Positions 36,996 through 46,412 of a stretch of DNA of 64,000 nucleotides are shown piece by piece. The position numbers and the translations under genes are program-made. The stretch is from a bacterium 1xD42-87 (lineage in GTDB: Bacteria; Bacillota; Clostridia; Lachnospirales; Lachnospiraceae). The stretch's first letter is position 1; every line of letters starts with the position of its first letter. The notes beneath the pieces were generated by a model. It ran no database searches, was not told the origin of the DNA, and saw nothing but the letters and a program-made list of their open reading frames with translations. Location of the stretch: contig RAYM01000001.1 of the NCBI GenBank assembly GCA_003611805.1, forward strand, positions 62,001-126,000, read 5' to 3'.

Positions 36996-37029
36996 GAGCA
37001 TCTCCAAATCAGATGATCGAGAGATGCTC
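36996..37029. terminator. Convergent terminator between ldhA and the DUF951 gene
   Basis: GAGCATCTC (36996-37004) pairs with GAGATGCTC (37021-37029). T-rich tails lie on both sides (TGTTTATTGG on plus, CCTTTTATT on minus). Confidence 0.75.
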
Positions 37030-37034
37030 TCTGT

Positions 37035-37217
37035 TTATTGGTTGTGCATAACACCCCGTACATTCTTCTCCGCTTTCACCCGCGGAATCATAATCTGATG
37101 CCCGCAGCCCGTACATTTCAGACGAAAATCTGCGCCAATCCGAAGCACTTCCCATTCCGAAGAGCCACAGGGATGTTTCTTTTTCATTTTCAAAATGTCA
37201 CCGACCTGAATGTCCAT
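37035..37217 (-). CDS. DUF951 zinc-ribbon-like protein
   Basis: The 60-residue product MDIQVGDILKMKKKHPCGSS ... carries HPCG and LKCTGCGHQIMIPR, the conserved cysteines of DUF951, a small Firmicute family with an SH3-like beta fold and a probable metal site. ATG 37217 has GAGG 6 bases upstream. Longer frames to 37403 overlap the sirtuin gene and are rejected. Function unknown. Confidence 0.88.
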   Translation of the reverse strand: MDIQVGDILKMKKKHPCGSSEWEVLRIGADFRLKCTGCGHQIMIPRVKAEKNVRGVMHNQ

Positions 37218-37239
37218 ATCTATCCTCATACTTCCCACA

Positions 37240-37956
37240 CTAACTGAGTTGTGAAAATATTTCTCCGATACTTCCCTGCACCACCAGATCCGCAATCCCA
37301 TCCCTTGCGGTAGGAGTCTTATTGACCAGCACCAGCTTATTGCCATTGTAATAATCCAAAAGCCCCGCCGCCGGATAAACGGCAAGGGAGGTGCCGCCCA
37401 CAATCAGCACATCCGCCTCGCTGATCGCACGGATTGCGCCTGTGAGGGTATTTTGATCAAGCCCCTCTTCGTAGAGCACCACGTCCGGCTTGATATCGCC
37501 GCCGCAGCTGCATTTCGGTACACCCTCAGAATTGGCAATATAGTGCACGTCATAAAACTTATGGCATTTCTCACAGAAATTGCGCAGGACGGAGCCGTGC
37601 AGTTCGTACACCGCTTCGCTGCCTGCCGCCTGATGGAGCCCGTCGATATTCTGGGTCACCACCGCCTTAAGCTTTCCCTCTCGTTCCCACTGCGCCAGCT
37701 TTAAGTGAGCGGCATTGGGCTTCGCGTCAAGGCAGAGCATCTTATTCCGATAAAAACGATAAAATTCCTCGGTGTTTCTCCTGTAAAAAGTGTGGCTGAG
37801 TATCGTTTCCGGAGGATAGTCGTACTGCTGGTTATAAAGGCCATCCACGCTTCGGAAATCCGGAATGCCACTCTCCGTGGACACCCCCGCGCCGCCAAAA
37901 AAGACGATGTTTTCCGATTCGTTTACCCACTGTCTCAGCTGCTCAATCTGCCCCAT
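37240..37956 (-). CDS. cobB: NAD-dependent protein deacylase (sirtuin)
   Basis: This 238-residue Sir2 family enzyme deacylates lysines using NAD+. The Rossmann signature is GGAGVSTESGIPDFRS (21-36), QNIDGLH is near residue 100, the catalytic His is in VYELHGSVL, and the zinc cysteines are in CEKCHKFYD and PKCSCGG. It lies downstream of leuA and upstream of the DUF951 gene on the same strand. Confidence 0.95.
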   Translation of the reverse strand: MGQIEQLRQWVNESENIVFFGGAGVSTESGIPDFRSVDGLYNQQYDYPPETILSHTFYRRNTEEFYRFYRNKMLCLDAKPNAAHLKLAQWEREGKLKAVVTQNIDGLHQAAGSEAVYELHGSVLRNFCEKCHKFYDVHYIANSEGVPKCSCGGDIKPDVVLYEEGLDQNTLTGAIRAISEADVLIVGGTSLAVYPAAGLLDYYNGNKLVLVNKTPTARDGIADLVVQGSIGEIFSQLS

Positions 37957-37973
37957 AAGAATACCTCCCTCTA

Positions 37974-39656
37974 CTATTTATGTCCCCCCAGCCCCAGCCG
38001 ATTCACAGCTGAGAAAGTCGCCCGCACAGACGCCCTCGTGATATTGGAGCTGACGCCCACGCCGTATGTCACGCTGCCGCTCTCCGCATCCAGCAGGTGA
38101 ATATATGCCGCCGCCTGGGAGTTAGAGCCGCTCTGGAGCGCGTGCTCCTCGTAATCGAGAATCTTAATGCTGATATCCAGCTCTTCCTGTAATCCGCGTT
38201 TTACCGCGTCAATCGGGCCGTTACCCACCGCCTCAAAACGTTTCTCCACGCCGTTGTCAGTGTAAACAACGGTAACCTTTGTATCAAACTCGGACTCCGT
38301 CTCCTCGCTCAGATCATCCACACGAAGCCTTCTGAAATGAATAGGCTCTTTCTTCATCAGATACTCCTGGCGGAAGCTTTCCATGATCTGATCCGGGCTG
38401 ACTTCTCCCTGCTTCTCGGAGATTGCCTGAATGACGTTCGCAAACTCCCTGTGCATTCCTTTAGGCAGTTTAAAGCCAAAATAGGTGTCCATAATAAACG
38501 CAACGCCGCCCTTGCCGGACTGGGAATTGATGCGCACAATAGGCTCGTATTCCCTGCCGATATCCGCAGGATCAATGGGCAGATAAGGTACCTCCCAATA
38601 TTCGCCGCCGCGTTCCTTCATCGCCTTCGTGCCCTTGTTGATGGCATCCTGATGGGAGCCTGAGAAAGCGGTAAACACCAGCTTGCCTGCGTAAGGGTGT
38701 CTGGGGTGCACAGGAATCTTACAGCATCTCTCATAAATCTCAATGCTTTCGTTCACACGCTCAATGGCAAGTTCGGGATTGATACCCTGTGAGAACATGT
38801 TGTAGGCAATGTTTAAAATATCCACGTTTCCGGTCCGCTCCCCGTTTCCGAAAAGGGTTCCCTCCACGCGCTCCGCACCCGCGAGCAGAGCAAGCTCCGC
38901 CGTCGCCACGCCGGTTCCCCTGTCATTGTGGGGATGTATGCTTAAGATGATTGCCTCCCTGTTTTCCAGATGTTTATCCATCCACTCGATTCTATCCGCG
39001 AAAACATTGGGGGTGGTCATTTCCACCGTGGAGGGAAGATTAATAATCATGGGATTTTCTTTCGTCGGTCCCCATTCCCTCTGTACCGCGTTGCAGACTT
39101 CCAGCGCATAGTCCAGCTCGGTGCCGGTAAAGCTCTCGGGAGAGTATTCCAAAATCACTTTGCCTGGGAAACTGGCAGCGTGCCGCTTCACCATTTTTAC
39201 ACCCTCCACGGCAATGTTAGTAATCTCCTCGCGGCTCATATTGAATACCACATCCCGCTGCAGGGTGGAGGTGGAATTGTAAATATGTACGATCGCCTGT
39301 TTGCACCCCTCTATAGATTCAAAAGTGCGCTCCAAAAGTTCTTCCCTGCACTGGGTCAGAACCTGCACGACCACGTCGTCGGGAATCAATTTTCTGTCTA
39401 CAAGCTGGCGCAGAAAATCAAATTCAATCTGACTTGCAGCCGGGAAGCCGATCTCTATTTCCTTAAAACCGAGTTTAATCAGATAATTAAAAAACTCTAT
39501 TTTTTCGGACACGACCATGGGATCAATCAGCGCCTGATTGCCGTCGCGCAGATCCACGCTGCACCAGACGGGCGCCTTTTCAATCTGCTTGTCGGCCCAC
39601 TCCCTCTCGGGGTAATCCACCACCGGGTTTCTGCGGTATCTCTTATAATTTAACAT
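37974..39656 (-). CDS. leuA: 2-isopropylmalate synthase
   Basis: The 560-residue enzyme makes 2-isopropylmalate from 2-oxoisovalerate and acetyl-CoA. VWCSVDLRDGNQALIDPM near the N terminus is the catalytic TIM-barrel opening; HPHNDRGTGVATAELALLAG carries metal-binding histidines; the C-terminal about 130 residues are the leucine-sensing LeuA dimerisation/regulatory domain. It is the longer LeuA type 2. ATG 39656 has GGAGGAG about 8 bases upstream; a 28-codon N-terminal extension is open but lacks support. No leucine leader peptide or T-box is seen. Confidence 0.95.
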   Translation of the reverse strand: MLNYKRYRRNPVVDYPEREWADKQIEKAPVWCSVDLRDGNQALIDPMVVSEKIEFFNYLIKLGFKEIEIGFPAASQIEFDFLRQLVDRKLIPDDVVVQVLTQCREELLERTFESIEGCKQAIVHIYNSTSTLQRDVVFNMSREEITNIAVEGVKMVKRHAASFPGKVILEYSPESFTGTELDYALEVCNAVQREWGPTKENPMIINLPSTVEMTTPNVFADRIEWMDKHLENREAIILSIHPHNDRGTGVATAELALLAGAERVEGTLFGNGERTGNVDILNIAYNMFSQGINPELAIERVNESIEIYERCCKIPVHPRHPYAGKLVFTAFSGSHQDAINKGTKAMKERGGEYWEVPYLPIDPADIGREYEPIVRINSQSGKGGVAFIMDTYFGFKLPKGMHREFANVIQAISEKQGEVSPDQIMESFRQEYLMKKEPIHFRRLRVDDLSEETESEFDTKVTVVYTDNGVEKRFEAVGNGPIDAVKRGLQEELDISIKILDYEEHALQSGSNSQAAAYIHLLDAESGSVTYGVGVSSNITRASVRATFSAVNRLGLGGHK

Positions 39657-39764
39657 GGCTGTAACTCCTCCTTCTGTCCACTTTAATTGTTTTATAATAT
39701 CAACGCACAGCTCGGTTTCGCTTTGCTTCATCTCACTCACGGGCTTTCGCCCTATGCTACATGC

Positions 39765-39796
39765 AAAAAACCCCGCTGCATAAATATACAGCGGGG
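39765..39796 (-). terminator. Terminator after the HPr gene
   Basis: On the minus strand CCCCGCTG (39789-39796) and CAGCGGGG (39771-39778) pair around an A/T loop and are followed by TTTTTT (39765-39770). It lies between ptsH and leuA, so leuA needs its own promoter, which I could not identify with confidence. Confidence 0.88.
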
Positions 39797-39812
39797 TCGT
39801 CCGAACGTGACA

Positions 39813-40076
39813 TTATTCTCCAAGACCGCTCTCGATGGCATCGACTAACGCCTTGAGCGCTTCCTCCTCATCTTCTCCGTCACACACAAACTCAATTTCA
39901 TCGCCACATTTGACGCATGCCCCAAGCACACTCAGGACACTCTTGGCATTCGCTGTATTTTCACGAAACGTAAAGGTTATCAGAGATTTAAACTGCATCG
40001 CTTCCTTACATAGGATGCCTGCCGGCCTTAGATGTAGCCCTGTCGGGTTTTTGATGACTACCTTCTGACTTACCAT
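39813..40076 (-). CDS. ptsH: HPr phosphocarrier protein
   Basis: The 87-residue protein carries phosphate from PEP/enzyme I to PTS sugar permeases. His15 is in NPTGLHLRPAG. Ser46 (ANAKSVLSVLGA) is the HPr kinase site used with CcpA in Firmicutes. Presence of His15 excludes Crh. It follows glmM on the same strand and ends in a strong terminator. No enzyme I gene is nearby, so this could be a second HPr paralogue. Confidence 0.9.
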   Translation of the reverse strand: MVSQKVVIKNPTGLHLRPAGILCKEAMQFKSLITFTFRENTANAKSVLSVLGACVKCGDEIEFVCDGEDEEEALKALVDAIESGLGE

Positions 40077-40140
40077 TGCCTATTCCTCTTTCTTACATGA
40101 TACTATGAGTATACCATATCTCTATACTTTATCTCAAGTC

Positions 40141-41490
40141 CTACAGCATAATATTCTGTATCAGTTCAGCAAGCTTCTTCGCTTCCTGTGTGATGACTTT
40201 CTGATCTTTACCCTCAATCATAACCCGGACAAGCGGTTCCGTGCCGGAGGGGCGTATCAGTACACGACCCTCGCCCGCAAACTTTTTGTCCAAAGCGGCG
40301 ATTGCTTCTGCAATCTCGGGATAATCCATAAACTTTTCCTTTTTGTGGTTGGGAACCTTCGCGCCGACTAATGCCTGCGGCATCACTTCCATAATGGACG
40401 CCAGCTCTGACAGCGGCTTACCTGTCTCCACAACCACCTGTAAGAGATGGAGTGCGCTTAAAAGACCGTCGCCTGTTGTATTTTCATCCAGGAAAATCAC
40501 GTGACCGGACTGTTCGCCGCCGAGACTTGCTCCAATCTCACGCATACGCTCCAGCACATAGCGGTCACCCACCTTGGTCTGCTCAATTTTAATCTTATTC
40601 TTTTCACCCATCAGGAAAAAGCCCAGATTACTCATAACGGTTGCAACGATGGTATTCTTGTTCAGCTTCCCCTGCGCTTTCATATGATTGCCAACGATTG
40701 CCATAATCTGGTCGCCGTCCACAATATTTCCCAGCTCATCTACTGCCATCAGTCTGTCCGCGTCCCCGTCAAAGGCAAGACCGAGCTGCGCCTTTTCGTA
40801 GACAACTCTCGCCTGCAGTTCTTCCATATGGGTGGAACCACAGTTCGCGTTGATGTTTGTGCCGTCGGGATTATTATGGATCGCCACAACCTCTGCGCCA
40901 AGTTCTTTCATCGTTTCCACAGAAGTATAAAACGACGCGCCCTCTGCACAGTCAAGCACAATTTTCATCCCCCGCAGATCCACATTCACGGCTTTCATGG
41001 CGTGGTTGATGTATTCCTCTCTGGCGTCCGTGCGGTACTTGATTTTTCCTACACTTGCACCGGTAGGAAATTTAACGCCTTTCATATCACTCCTGATCAG
41101 CGCCTCAATTTCATCCTCAAGCTCATCGGGAAGTTTATAGCCGTTTCCGTCAAAGAATTTAATCCCGTTGAACTCCACGGTATTGTGGGAAGCGGAGATA
41201 ACAACGCCCGCATCCACTTTATACTTTCTTGTCAGATACGCCACAGCCGGCGTCGGAACAACACCCACATACACCGCGTTCGCACCCACAGAACAGACAC
41301 CTGCCATCAGCGCATTCGCCAGCATATCCCCCGATATTCTCGTATCACAGCCCACCATAATCGTCGGCTTGTGCTCATTCTCCCTGGTTAGGACATAAGC
41401 GCCCGCCTGACCAAGCTGCATCGCCAAAAGCGGAGACAATTCTTCATTTGCGACTCCGCGTACTCCATCTGTACCAAATAATCTGCTCAT
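40141..41490 (-). CDS. glmM: Phosphoglucosamine mutase
   Basis: The 449-residue enzyme makes glucosamine 1-phosphate for peptidoglycan. [17 protein letters not shown] opens the protein; the phosphoserine is Ser101 in [13 protein letters not shown]; the metal loop is [27 protein letters not shown] is the phosphate-binding end. ATG 41490 has GGAGG 5 bases upstream; the GTG two codons earlier is too near that site. It is third in cdaA-cdaR-glmM, where GlmM is known to bind and inhibit CdaA. Confidence 0.97.
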   Translation of the reverse strand: MSRLFGTDGVRGVANEELSPLLAMQLGQAGAYVLTRENEHKPTIMVGCDTRISGDMLANALMAGVCSVGANAVYVGVVPTPAVAYLTRKYKVDAGVVISASHNTVEFNGIKFFDGNGYKLPDELEDEIEALIRSDMKGVKFPTGASVGKIKYRTDAREEYINHAMKAVNVDLRGMKIVLDCAEGASFYTSVETMKELGAEVVAIHNNPDGTNINANCGSTHMEELQARVVYEKAQLGLAFDGDADRLMAVDELGNIVDGDQIMAIVGNHMKAQGKLNKNTIVATVMSNLGFFLMGEKNKIKIEQTKVGDRYVLERMREIGASLGGEQSGHVIFLDENTTGDGLLSALHLLQVVVETGKPLSELASIMEVMPQALVGAKVPNHKKEKFMDYPEIAEAIAALDKKFAGEGRVLIRPSGTEPLVRVMIEGKDQKVITQEAKKLAELIQNIML

Positions 41491-41507
41491 ACGCACCTCC
41501 GTAGTCT

Positions 41508-42791
41508 CTAATTTTCGTCTTCTATGATATGCACCCGAACCTCCGAGACGCCGTTCTGCCTCAGATCACGTCCCTCCACAGTGGCGTTTACGGGCATCCA
41601 GTAACTGCCTTCTGTAAGCTCATCTATATTTTCATCAGCCATCCATGCTTCCATATCTACTACAGCAGTCACTTCCTCTGCCGTCACCTCATTCAGAACC
41701 GCAGACAGTCCGCTGAATGTAATGCTGCACTCATTAGCCGGCTCTGTGATCACAGCCCTGTAGCCTTCGGGAAGACCATCAAAACGAATCCACCCTACAG
41801 GAATCCGCACAGCACGGTCGCGCTCCGCCTCAATCTTAGCCGTAACGTCAACCCTGCCCACAAAATTATCCTCCGCCAGCACCACACCTTCAGGCAGATA
41901 TTTCGTGATATCTACGAGCACAGTTACATCTTCCGACGCGTCAGTTACATCGACAACGCCAGCGGGAATGGCAATTGTCTCAATATTCTCCAACAGCTTG
42001 GATCTGCCGGCAACCATAACCGTCGCTTTGCTGTAGGTTACCTCTCCCGTAAACTGTCTGCCTTCCTCAGGCGTGCCCGTCACTTCGCACGTAAGCGGCA
42101 GTGTTTTGCGCTCCAAAATCTCTGCGTTGACCCGCACCTTGGTGATACTTTTCTCAATATTCGTCACGGTGATTTCCTTTCCGTCCTCGTCATAGAGACG
42201 TACTTCGACATCCGTGTTGATATTGTTTGAAAAGCCGGAAATATCCACCTCCGCCTGTGCTTTGCTCACCTGGGAAATAGCGGACTTCGGACCGGAAATA
42301 CGAATCTGGTTCTGATCCGTGGAAACGCTCCCCACCATAAAACCCTCACGCACTTCGCCCGTGGTCACAGCCTTCACCTGAAGATACCTGACCAGTTTTT
42401 CCTCAATGCTCAGACGCACGCTGTCAATATTGCCGCGTATACTGTCAAGCTTATCGCTGTATTTGTTTGTAGAAAGTTTGATCGGCACCGTGTCCACACT
42501 GGTCAAATCATTGATATCCGCCATCGCCACAATATTACTCTTGTCCAGGGAGTCAATTATGGAACGGGGCGCGGATATCGTCACCACATCTATCGTATCC
42601 GTGCCGTCCAGTACCTCATAAACCTGACCTCTGTCGGTTATCAGATTCGCGTTCTTAATGGTAACCGGCACATCCGTCACACGATAGGTACTAATGGGAT
42701 CGTTGATATTTGTAACGACCAGCCAGAGAACTGCCGCACTGAGAAAGGAGGCGATTTTTAAGCCCCAGTTTTGGGTAAGCTTATTCTTCAT
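41508..42791 (-). CDS. cdaR: CdaR-like YbbR-domain regulator of diadenylate cyclase
   Basis: The 427-residue protein has one N-terminal membrane helix (about 10-28, [18 protein letters not shown]) and four extracytoplasmic YbbR-type beta domains of about 80-90 residues each, ending in an acidic tail. The N-terminal IND-type motif ([11 protein letters not shown]) is characteristic. CdaR modulates the adjacent CdaA. Its first 11 bases overlap the end of cdaA. Confidence 0.92.
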   Translation of the reverse strand: MKNKLTQNWGLKIASFLSAAVLWLVVTNINDPISTYRVTDVPVTIKNANLITDRGQVYEVLDGTDTIDVVTISAPRSIIDSLDKSNIVAMADINDLTSVDTVPIKLSTNKYSDKLDSIRGNIDSVRLSIEEKLVRYLQVKAVTTGEVREGFMVGSVSTDQNQIRISGPKSAISQVSKAQAEVDISGFSNNINTDVEVRLYDEDGKEITVTNIEKSITKVRVNAEILERKTLPLTCEVTGTPEEGRQFTGEVTYSKATVMVAGRSKLLENIETIAIPAGVVDVTDASEDVTVLVDITKYLPEGVVLAEDNFVGRVDVTAKIEAERDRAVRIPVGWIRFDGLPEGYRAVITEPANECSITFSGLSAVLNEVTAEEVTAVVDMEAWMADENIDELTEGSYWMPVNATVEGRDLRQNGVSEVRVHIIEDEN

Positions 42792-43662
42792 TCTTAACCC
42801 CTGCCTTTCCTATGCTCTTGCCTTTAAAAAGCTTGCGCTTCTTCTCCTCGATCGGTTTATCCTGAATCTCTAACAGTCGTTCTTTCAGTCGCGCCGCGTC
42901 CAGTCCGCGCTCCAACGCACCGCCGTAGGCAACGCTGATTTTTCCTGTCTCCTCGGACACAATCACTGTCAGGGAATCCGTTACCTCGGAAATGCCCACA
43001 CCGGCACGGTGTCTCGTTCCCAGATCCTTGCTGAGAGCCATGTTATCTGATAAAGGCAGATAACATGTGGCGGAAACGATCCTGTTGCCCCGGACGATTA
43101 CTGCGCCGTCATGCAGTGGCGTATTGTGTTCGAAAATATTAATGAGAAGCTGGCTTGAAATAATGCCGTCCACATCAATGCCCGTTCTCTCGTATTCCTT
43201 CAAAGACTGTTCATGTTCAATGACGATAAGTGCACCAGTTTTGACTTTTCCCATTTCGAATGAAGCTTTCACAATCTCATTCACTGTGCGGTCGGAAAAC
43301 CGCCCCGTTTCCCTCTTGTTGGAATCCAGAAAAGAGGCGACAAAATTTTTTCGCCCCAGCTCCTCCAGCGCGGCACGGAGTTCCGGCTGCAGAACCACCA
43401 CGAAAGCCGTGGCGGCGATGCTGATAATATTGGGAACGATCCAGAGAATCGTGTTCATCTTGCAGAATGCGGCGATCACGATAAACACAAGAATCACGAT
43501 GACGCCCTTCAGGAGCGCCCATGCCCTTGTGTTTTTGATCCACACAAGAATATGATACGCCACAAAGGTCAGAATGGCAATTTCCGCCACATCGTTCCAG
43601 TGCATGGTAGGCATATGCAGTCTGGCGAGATAGACGCCGATCCAGCTATTCAGTTGTTCCAT
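42781..43662 (-). CDS. cdaA: Diadenylate cyclase CdaA
   Basis: The 293-residue enzyme makes c-di-AMP from two ATP. Three N-terminal membrane helices lie at about 25-40, 48-67 and 72-92. The DAC domain has DGA at 185-187 (PLHDGAVIVRG) and RHR at 217-219 (LGTRHRAGVGISE), both intact. ATG 43662 has GAGGAAG a few bases upstream; a 9-codon longer frame is open but less likely. It heads the c-di-AMP unit; GdpP in the same window degrades the product. Confidence 0.96.
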   Translation of the reverse strand: MEQLNSWIGVYLARLHMPTMHWNDVAEIAILTFVAYHILVWIKNTRAWALLKGVIVILVFIVIAAFCKMNTILWIVPNIISIAATAFVVVLQPELRAALEELGRKNFVASFLDSNKRETGRFSDRTVNEIVKASFEMGKVKTGALIVIEHEQSLKEYERTGIDVDGIISSQLLINIFEHNTPLHDGAVIVRGNRIVSATCYLPLSDNMALSKDLGTRHRAGVGISEVTDSLTVIVSEETGKISVAYGGALERGLDAARLKERLLEIQDKPIEEKKRKLFKGKSIGKAGVKNEE

Positions 43663-43715
43663 CTCTTCCTCACCTGCCTTCTGTGTCAATTTCCGTCTCT
43701 AACATTGCAGCAGCG

Positions 43716-44684
43716 TTATGAGTGATGCGTCGGTCGGGAGCTCCTCCCTGCACCGCTTCTCGCGGAATTGATCTGCTTCACCTTTTTCTCCGGTTTCGCA
43801 ACGGTTACCTTCGGCACCGCCTTAACATAATAATAGTACTCATCATCCTCAAATTGAACCTTTTCCGTTCGACTGTAATCTACATAAAATACGAAAAACT
43901 GCAGCACAAGCACGAGCAGGAAGGAGACAATCGTTCCCAGAATCACACCAAGGAGCGGCTGGTTGATCTCAAAAATCAGGTCGCCCACCAGAAGCACCAT
44001 GATATTCACTACCGCACCCGCGGTCATGGCAATCGTCCATGCATAATCAATACTCAGACGCCGCAGGAGATAGACGACAATCACCGTCATCGCAAATGCT
44101 GCAATCGTCACAACCATTTCACGGTTCTTAATCAGTCCGTCGATGATGAACTTAAATTTCGCCGCTGTCTCTTCATCAGCCATGGCCGCAATCACTGTCG
44201 CATTCTGCGTCACATAATGGAGCATATAGTAAACAATCACGCCGCAGGCAACAGAAACAGCCGACGTGGGCGCGCCAATCAGCCCCATGGATATAGGAAT
44301 CACATAGGGTATCCGCAAAAGAAAACAGAGCGGCAATAGCACCACCACGACGGTATCCTTAGGTGAAAACCGCAGGTACAGCAAAAAGAGTAACAAAAAA
44401 CCCGCGCCGATTACCGCGGCGCACTCCATACTGAACGTATAGAGGTGGAGCAGCACAAATACCGCACCCATGAGAACAATAAAATTCATCGGCATGAAAG
44501 AGCACATGAGAGCCACAATCAGCACCACCGTCATCCTGTTAAGCGTGTCCATATAGCCCAGTCTGGAATTTATCAGGCAAAGGGTAATAAGCGACAGAAG
44601 GAATTTCAAAAGCGGTGTGATATACACCTCATATTTGCTGTATATGGTCATAAGCATCTGTTTAGCAACCAGTAAAGTAGTCAT
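43716..44684 (-). CDS. Polytopic membrane protein, unknown
   Basis: The 322-residue product has about eight or nine hydrophobic helices, a glycine/proline loop PISMGLIGAPTSAVSVACG in the middle and a basic C-terminal tail (KPEKKVKQINSARSGAGR). It is preceded by AAAGGA 10 bases from the ATG. It starts 14 bases after another small membrane gene and ends about 50 bases before cdaA. I recognise no transporter or enzyme family. The context between a flagellar zinc-ribbon gene and cdaA suggests an envelope role, but that is weak. Confidence 0.8.
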   Translation of the reverse strand: MTTLLVAKQMLMTIYSKYEVYITPLLKFLLSLITLCLINSRLGYMDTLNRMTVVLIVALMCSFMPMNFIVLMGAVFVLLHLYTFSMECAAVIGAGFLLLFLLYLRFSPKDTVVVVLLPLCFLLRIPYVIPISMGLIGAPTSAVSVACGVIVYYMLHYVTQNATVIAAMADEETAAKFKFIIDGLIKNREMVVTIAAFAMTVIVVYLLRRLSIDYAWTIAMTAGAVVNIMVLLVGDLIFEINQPLLGVILGTIVSFLLVLVLQFFVFYVDYSRTEKVQFEDDEYYYYVKAVPKVTVAKPEKKVKQINSARSGAGRSSRPTHHS

Positions 44685-44698
44685 TGTAAATTAGTCCT

Positions 44699-45097
44699 TT
44701 ATCCATTCTTTTCACTCCTGTACATGTTGGAAAGCCTGTGCAGGTTCATGTGATACGCCCGCAGACTTTTGCTCGCCCTACTGTACCTGACCGTGTACAC
44801 CACATAGGAGACCAGCGCGTACGCACCCACTGTCCCCAAATAGTAGAAAAGAACATTTTTCGCAAATTCAAGGAGATCCATCTTATAGATATCCGTCATA
44901 AAAACTTCAAAATCGTAAAAAATGTACATGGCAAAAACCACTACAAATGCGATGGTTGCACTTATAATGGATTTAAGCACCTGCCAGCCTATATAGTCGC
45001 TCCGAAAATAACTGCCGATAGCAAGGCACTTCTTTCCCTCATGTGTCTCATAGGACGCCATCTTGGTCATCAGAACGACTCTCTCTTCATTTAACAT
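44699..45097 (-). CDS. Small two- or three-helix membrane protein, unknown
   Basis: From ATG 45097 (GGAG 6 bases upstream) the product has 132 residues with membrane helices at about 43-62 and 82-104, a soluble N terminus (MLNEERVVLMTKMASYETHE) and a basic C-terminal tail. It is probably cotranslated with the polytopic protein 14 bases downstream, suggesting that they form a complex. No known domain is seen. Confidence 0.72.
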   Translation of the reverse strand: MLNEERVVLMTKMASYETHEGKKCLAIGSYFRSDYIGWQVLKSIISATIAFVVVFAMYIFYDFEVFMTDIYKMDLLEFAKNVLFYYLGTVGAYALVSYVVYTVRYSRASKSLRAYHMNLHRLSNMYRSEKNG

Positions 45098-45124
45098 ACA
45101 ATTCTCCAATTTTTGACATAGGCA

Positions 45125-45532
45125 TTAATTCAGGAAACGCATCTTCGGATTTTCCTTCGTATCCTTTTTCTTCTGGACCTTGGGAGGCTCAGGTTTCTTG
45201 ATACTGGCTCCCAGCTCGTTCACCATCGTATTTTTGCACTTCGCGCAGAAACGTCCTGACAAAATAGCAGCGCCACAGTTTTCACAGGAAAGCGTAACGC
45301 CCGACTCTGCCGAAAGCTCCAAGCGTTCCTCCCTGAGCCACTGATGGATCTGATTCGTGGAGACATCGCATGCCTCTGCCACCTGCTGGATGCCTGCATG
45401 ACCGTTATCCTGAATATACTTCTTTACTTCCTGAAATTTCTCCTCAAGTTTTTCGCGGCATGCCATACAGATCGGTGGCCCGGAGACATAGTTAAAAAGA
45501 TTTCCGCATTTTCTGCAATTTCTTACATTCAT
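45125..45532 (-). CDS. yvyF: Flagellar operon zinc-ribbon/HTH protein (YvyF-like)
   Basis: The 135-residue protein starts MNVRNCRKCGNLFNYVSGPP with CMAC following, giving one zinc site; a helix-turn-helix-like segment follows (QQVAEACDVSTNQIHQWLRE, about 48-67) and a second ribbon is CENCGAAILSGRFCAKCKN. This is the arrangement of the YvyF family, found beside comF in Bacillus flagellar loci and linked to FlgM. ATG 45532 has GGAGG 7 bases upstream. comF is immediately upstream here too. Confidence 0.85.
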   Translation of the reverse strand: MNVRNCRKCGNLFNYVSGPPICMACREKLEEKFQEVKKYIQDNGHAGIQQVAEACDVSTNQIHQWLREERLELSAESGVTLSCENCGAAILSGRFCAKCKNTMVNELGASIKKPEPPKVQKKKDTKENPKMRFLN

Positions 45533-45562
45533 ACCTTGCCCTCCCTGAGACAAATTCGTTTT

Positions 45563-46318
45563 TCATATTCCCCTGCCGATGGCAAGAGTCACAAAATAAA
45601 TTCGTTCTACACCCGCTTTCCGAAACTCGCGGCTCATGGCATCTATGGTGCTGCCCGTCGTGTAGATATCGTCAATGATCATAATTATATTTAATTTTAC
45701 ATCATTACAGCAAATTTTGAAAGCCTTTTTCAAATTATTTTGCCTTTCTACGGCAGATAAATCTTTCATGGGTGCGGTTTTCTCCACTCTTTCTATCAAA
45801 TCGGCGCGCACAGGAATGCCCGTAAGTGCGGCAAGTTCTTCCGCCAGGACCTGCGCCTGATTATATCCGCGTTTCCGGCGCCTGCTCTTATGAAGCGGCA
45901 CAGGAATAAGCGCTTCCGCCCGGCATGAACGGATAAAACCACCAAGCTCCTCCACTATGCAGGCGGCATAATAAGCGGCATACTCCCGTCTGCCCCGGTA
46001 TTTAAAACGTGCGACAGACGCGGAAACACCCCGGTAGGAGAAGAGAGCGCGTCCGCTGTCATAAATATGCGGATGCGCGGCGCAGTCACCACAGTATTCC
46101 CTGCCACTGTCGCTGATATGCTTGCCACATTTTAAGCAGTAAGGCATTTCTATGTAGGAGAATTTTTGTCTGCACTCCGCACATACAAGCGCATTCCAAG
46201 GCTTAACCGGCTCGTCGCAGAAAGGGCAGCGGCGGGGATAGAGAAGTGTAACGGCGGTGTTTGCAGCGGAGCGGATCTGTGCGTTTGCACGGAAGCGCGG
46301 AATAAGATGTGTATTCAT
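45563..46318 (-). CDS. comFC: ComF family protein (phosphoribosyltransferase-like)
   Basis: The 251-residue protein has an N-terminal double zinc finger (CPFCDEP, CAEC, CLKCGKHI, CGDC) and a PRTase domain with the PRPP loop IMIIDDIYTTGSTID. ComFC homologues support uptake of transforming DNA in naturally competent bacteria; in many clostridia it is kept without a full competence set. ATG 46318 has AAAGGA 7 bases upstream; the longer frame to 46528 overlaps recD2 and is rejected. comFA is absent; recD2 takes its upstream place. Confidence 0.92.
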   Translation of the reverse strand: MNTHLIPRFRANAQIRSAANTAVTLLYPRRCPFCDEPVKPWNALVCAECRQKFSYIEMPYCLKCGKHISDSGREYCGDCAAHPHIYDSGRALFSYRGVSASVARFKYRGRREYAAYYAACIVEELGGFIRSCRAEALIPVPLHKSRRRKRGYNQAQVLAEELAALTGIPVRADLIERVEKTAPMKDLSAVERQNNLKKAFKICCNDVKLNIIMIIDDIYTTGSTIDAMSREFRKAGVERIYFVTLAIGRGI

Positions 46319-46412
46319 AGAATTATCCTTTCTGACATGCATTCTTGATGTGCGCATTCGTCTGACCAAAAAGTGCAGACGACGGAGCCGGTATCCTCGC
46401 GCCGGCTGGTCA

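Noticed and set aside
39657..39740. N-terminal extension of LeuA or a leucine leader peptide
   Set aside because: The GGAGGAG site points to ATG 39656, and the extension has no run of Leu codons.
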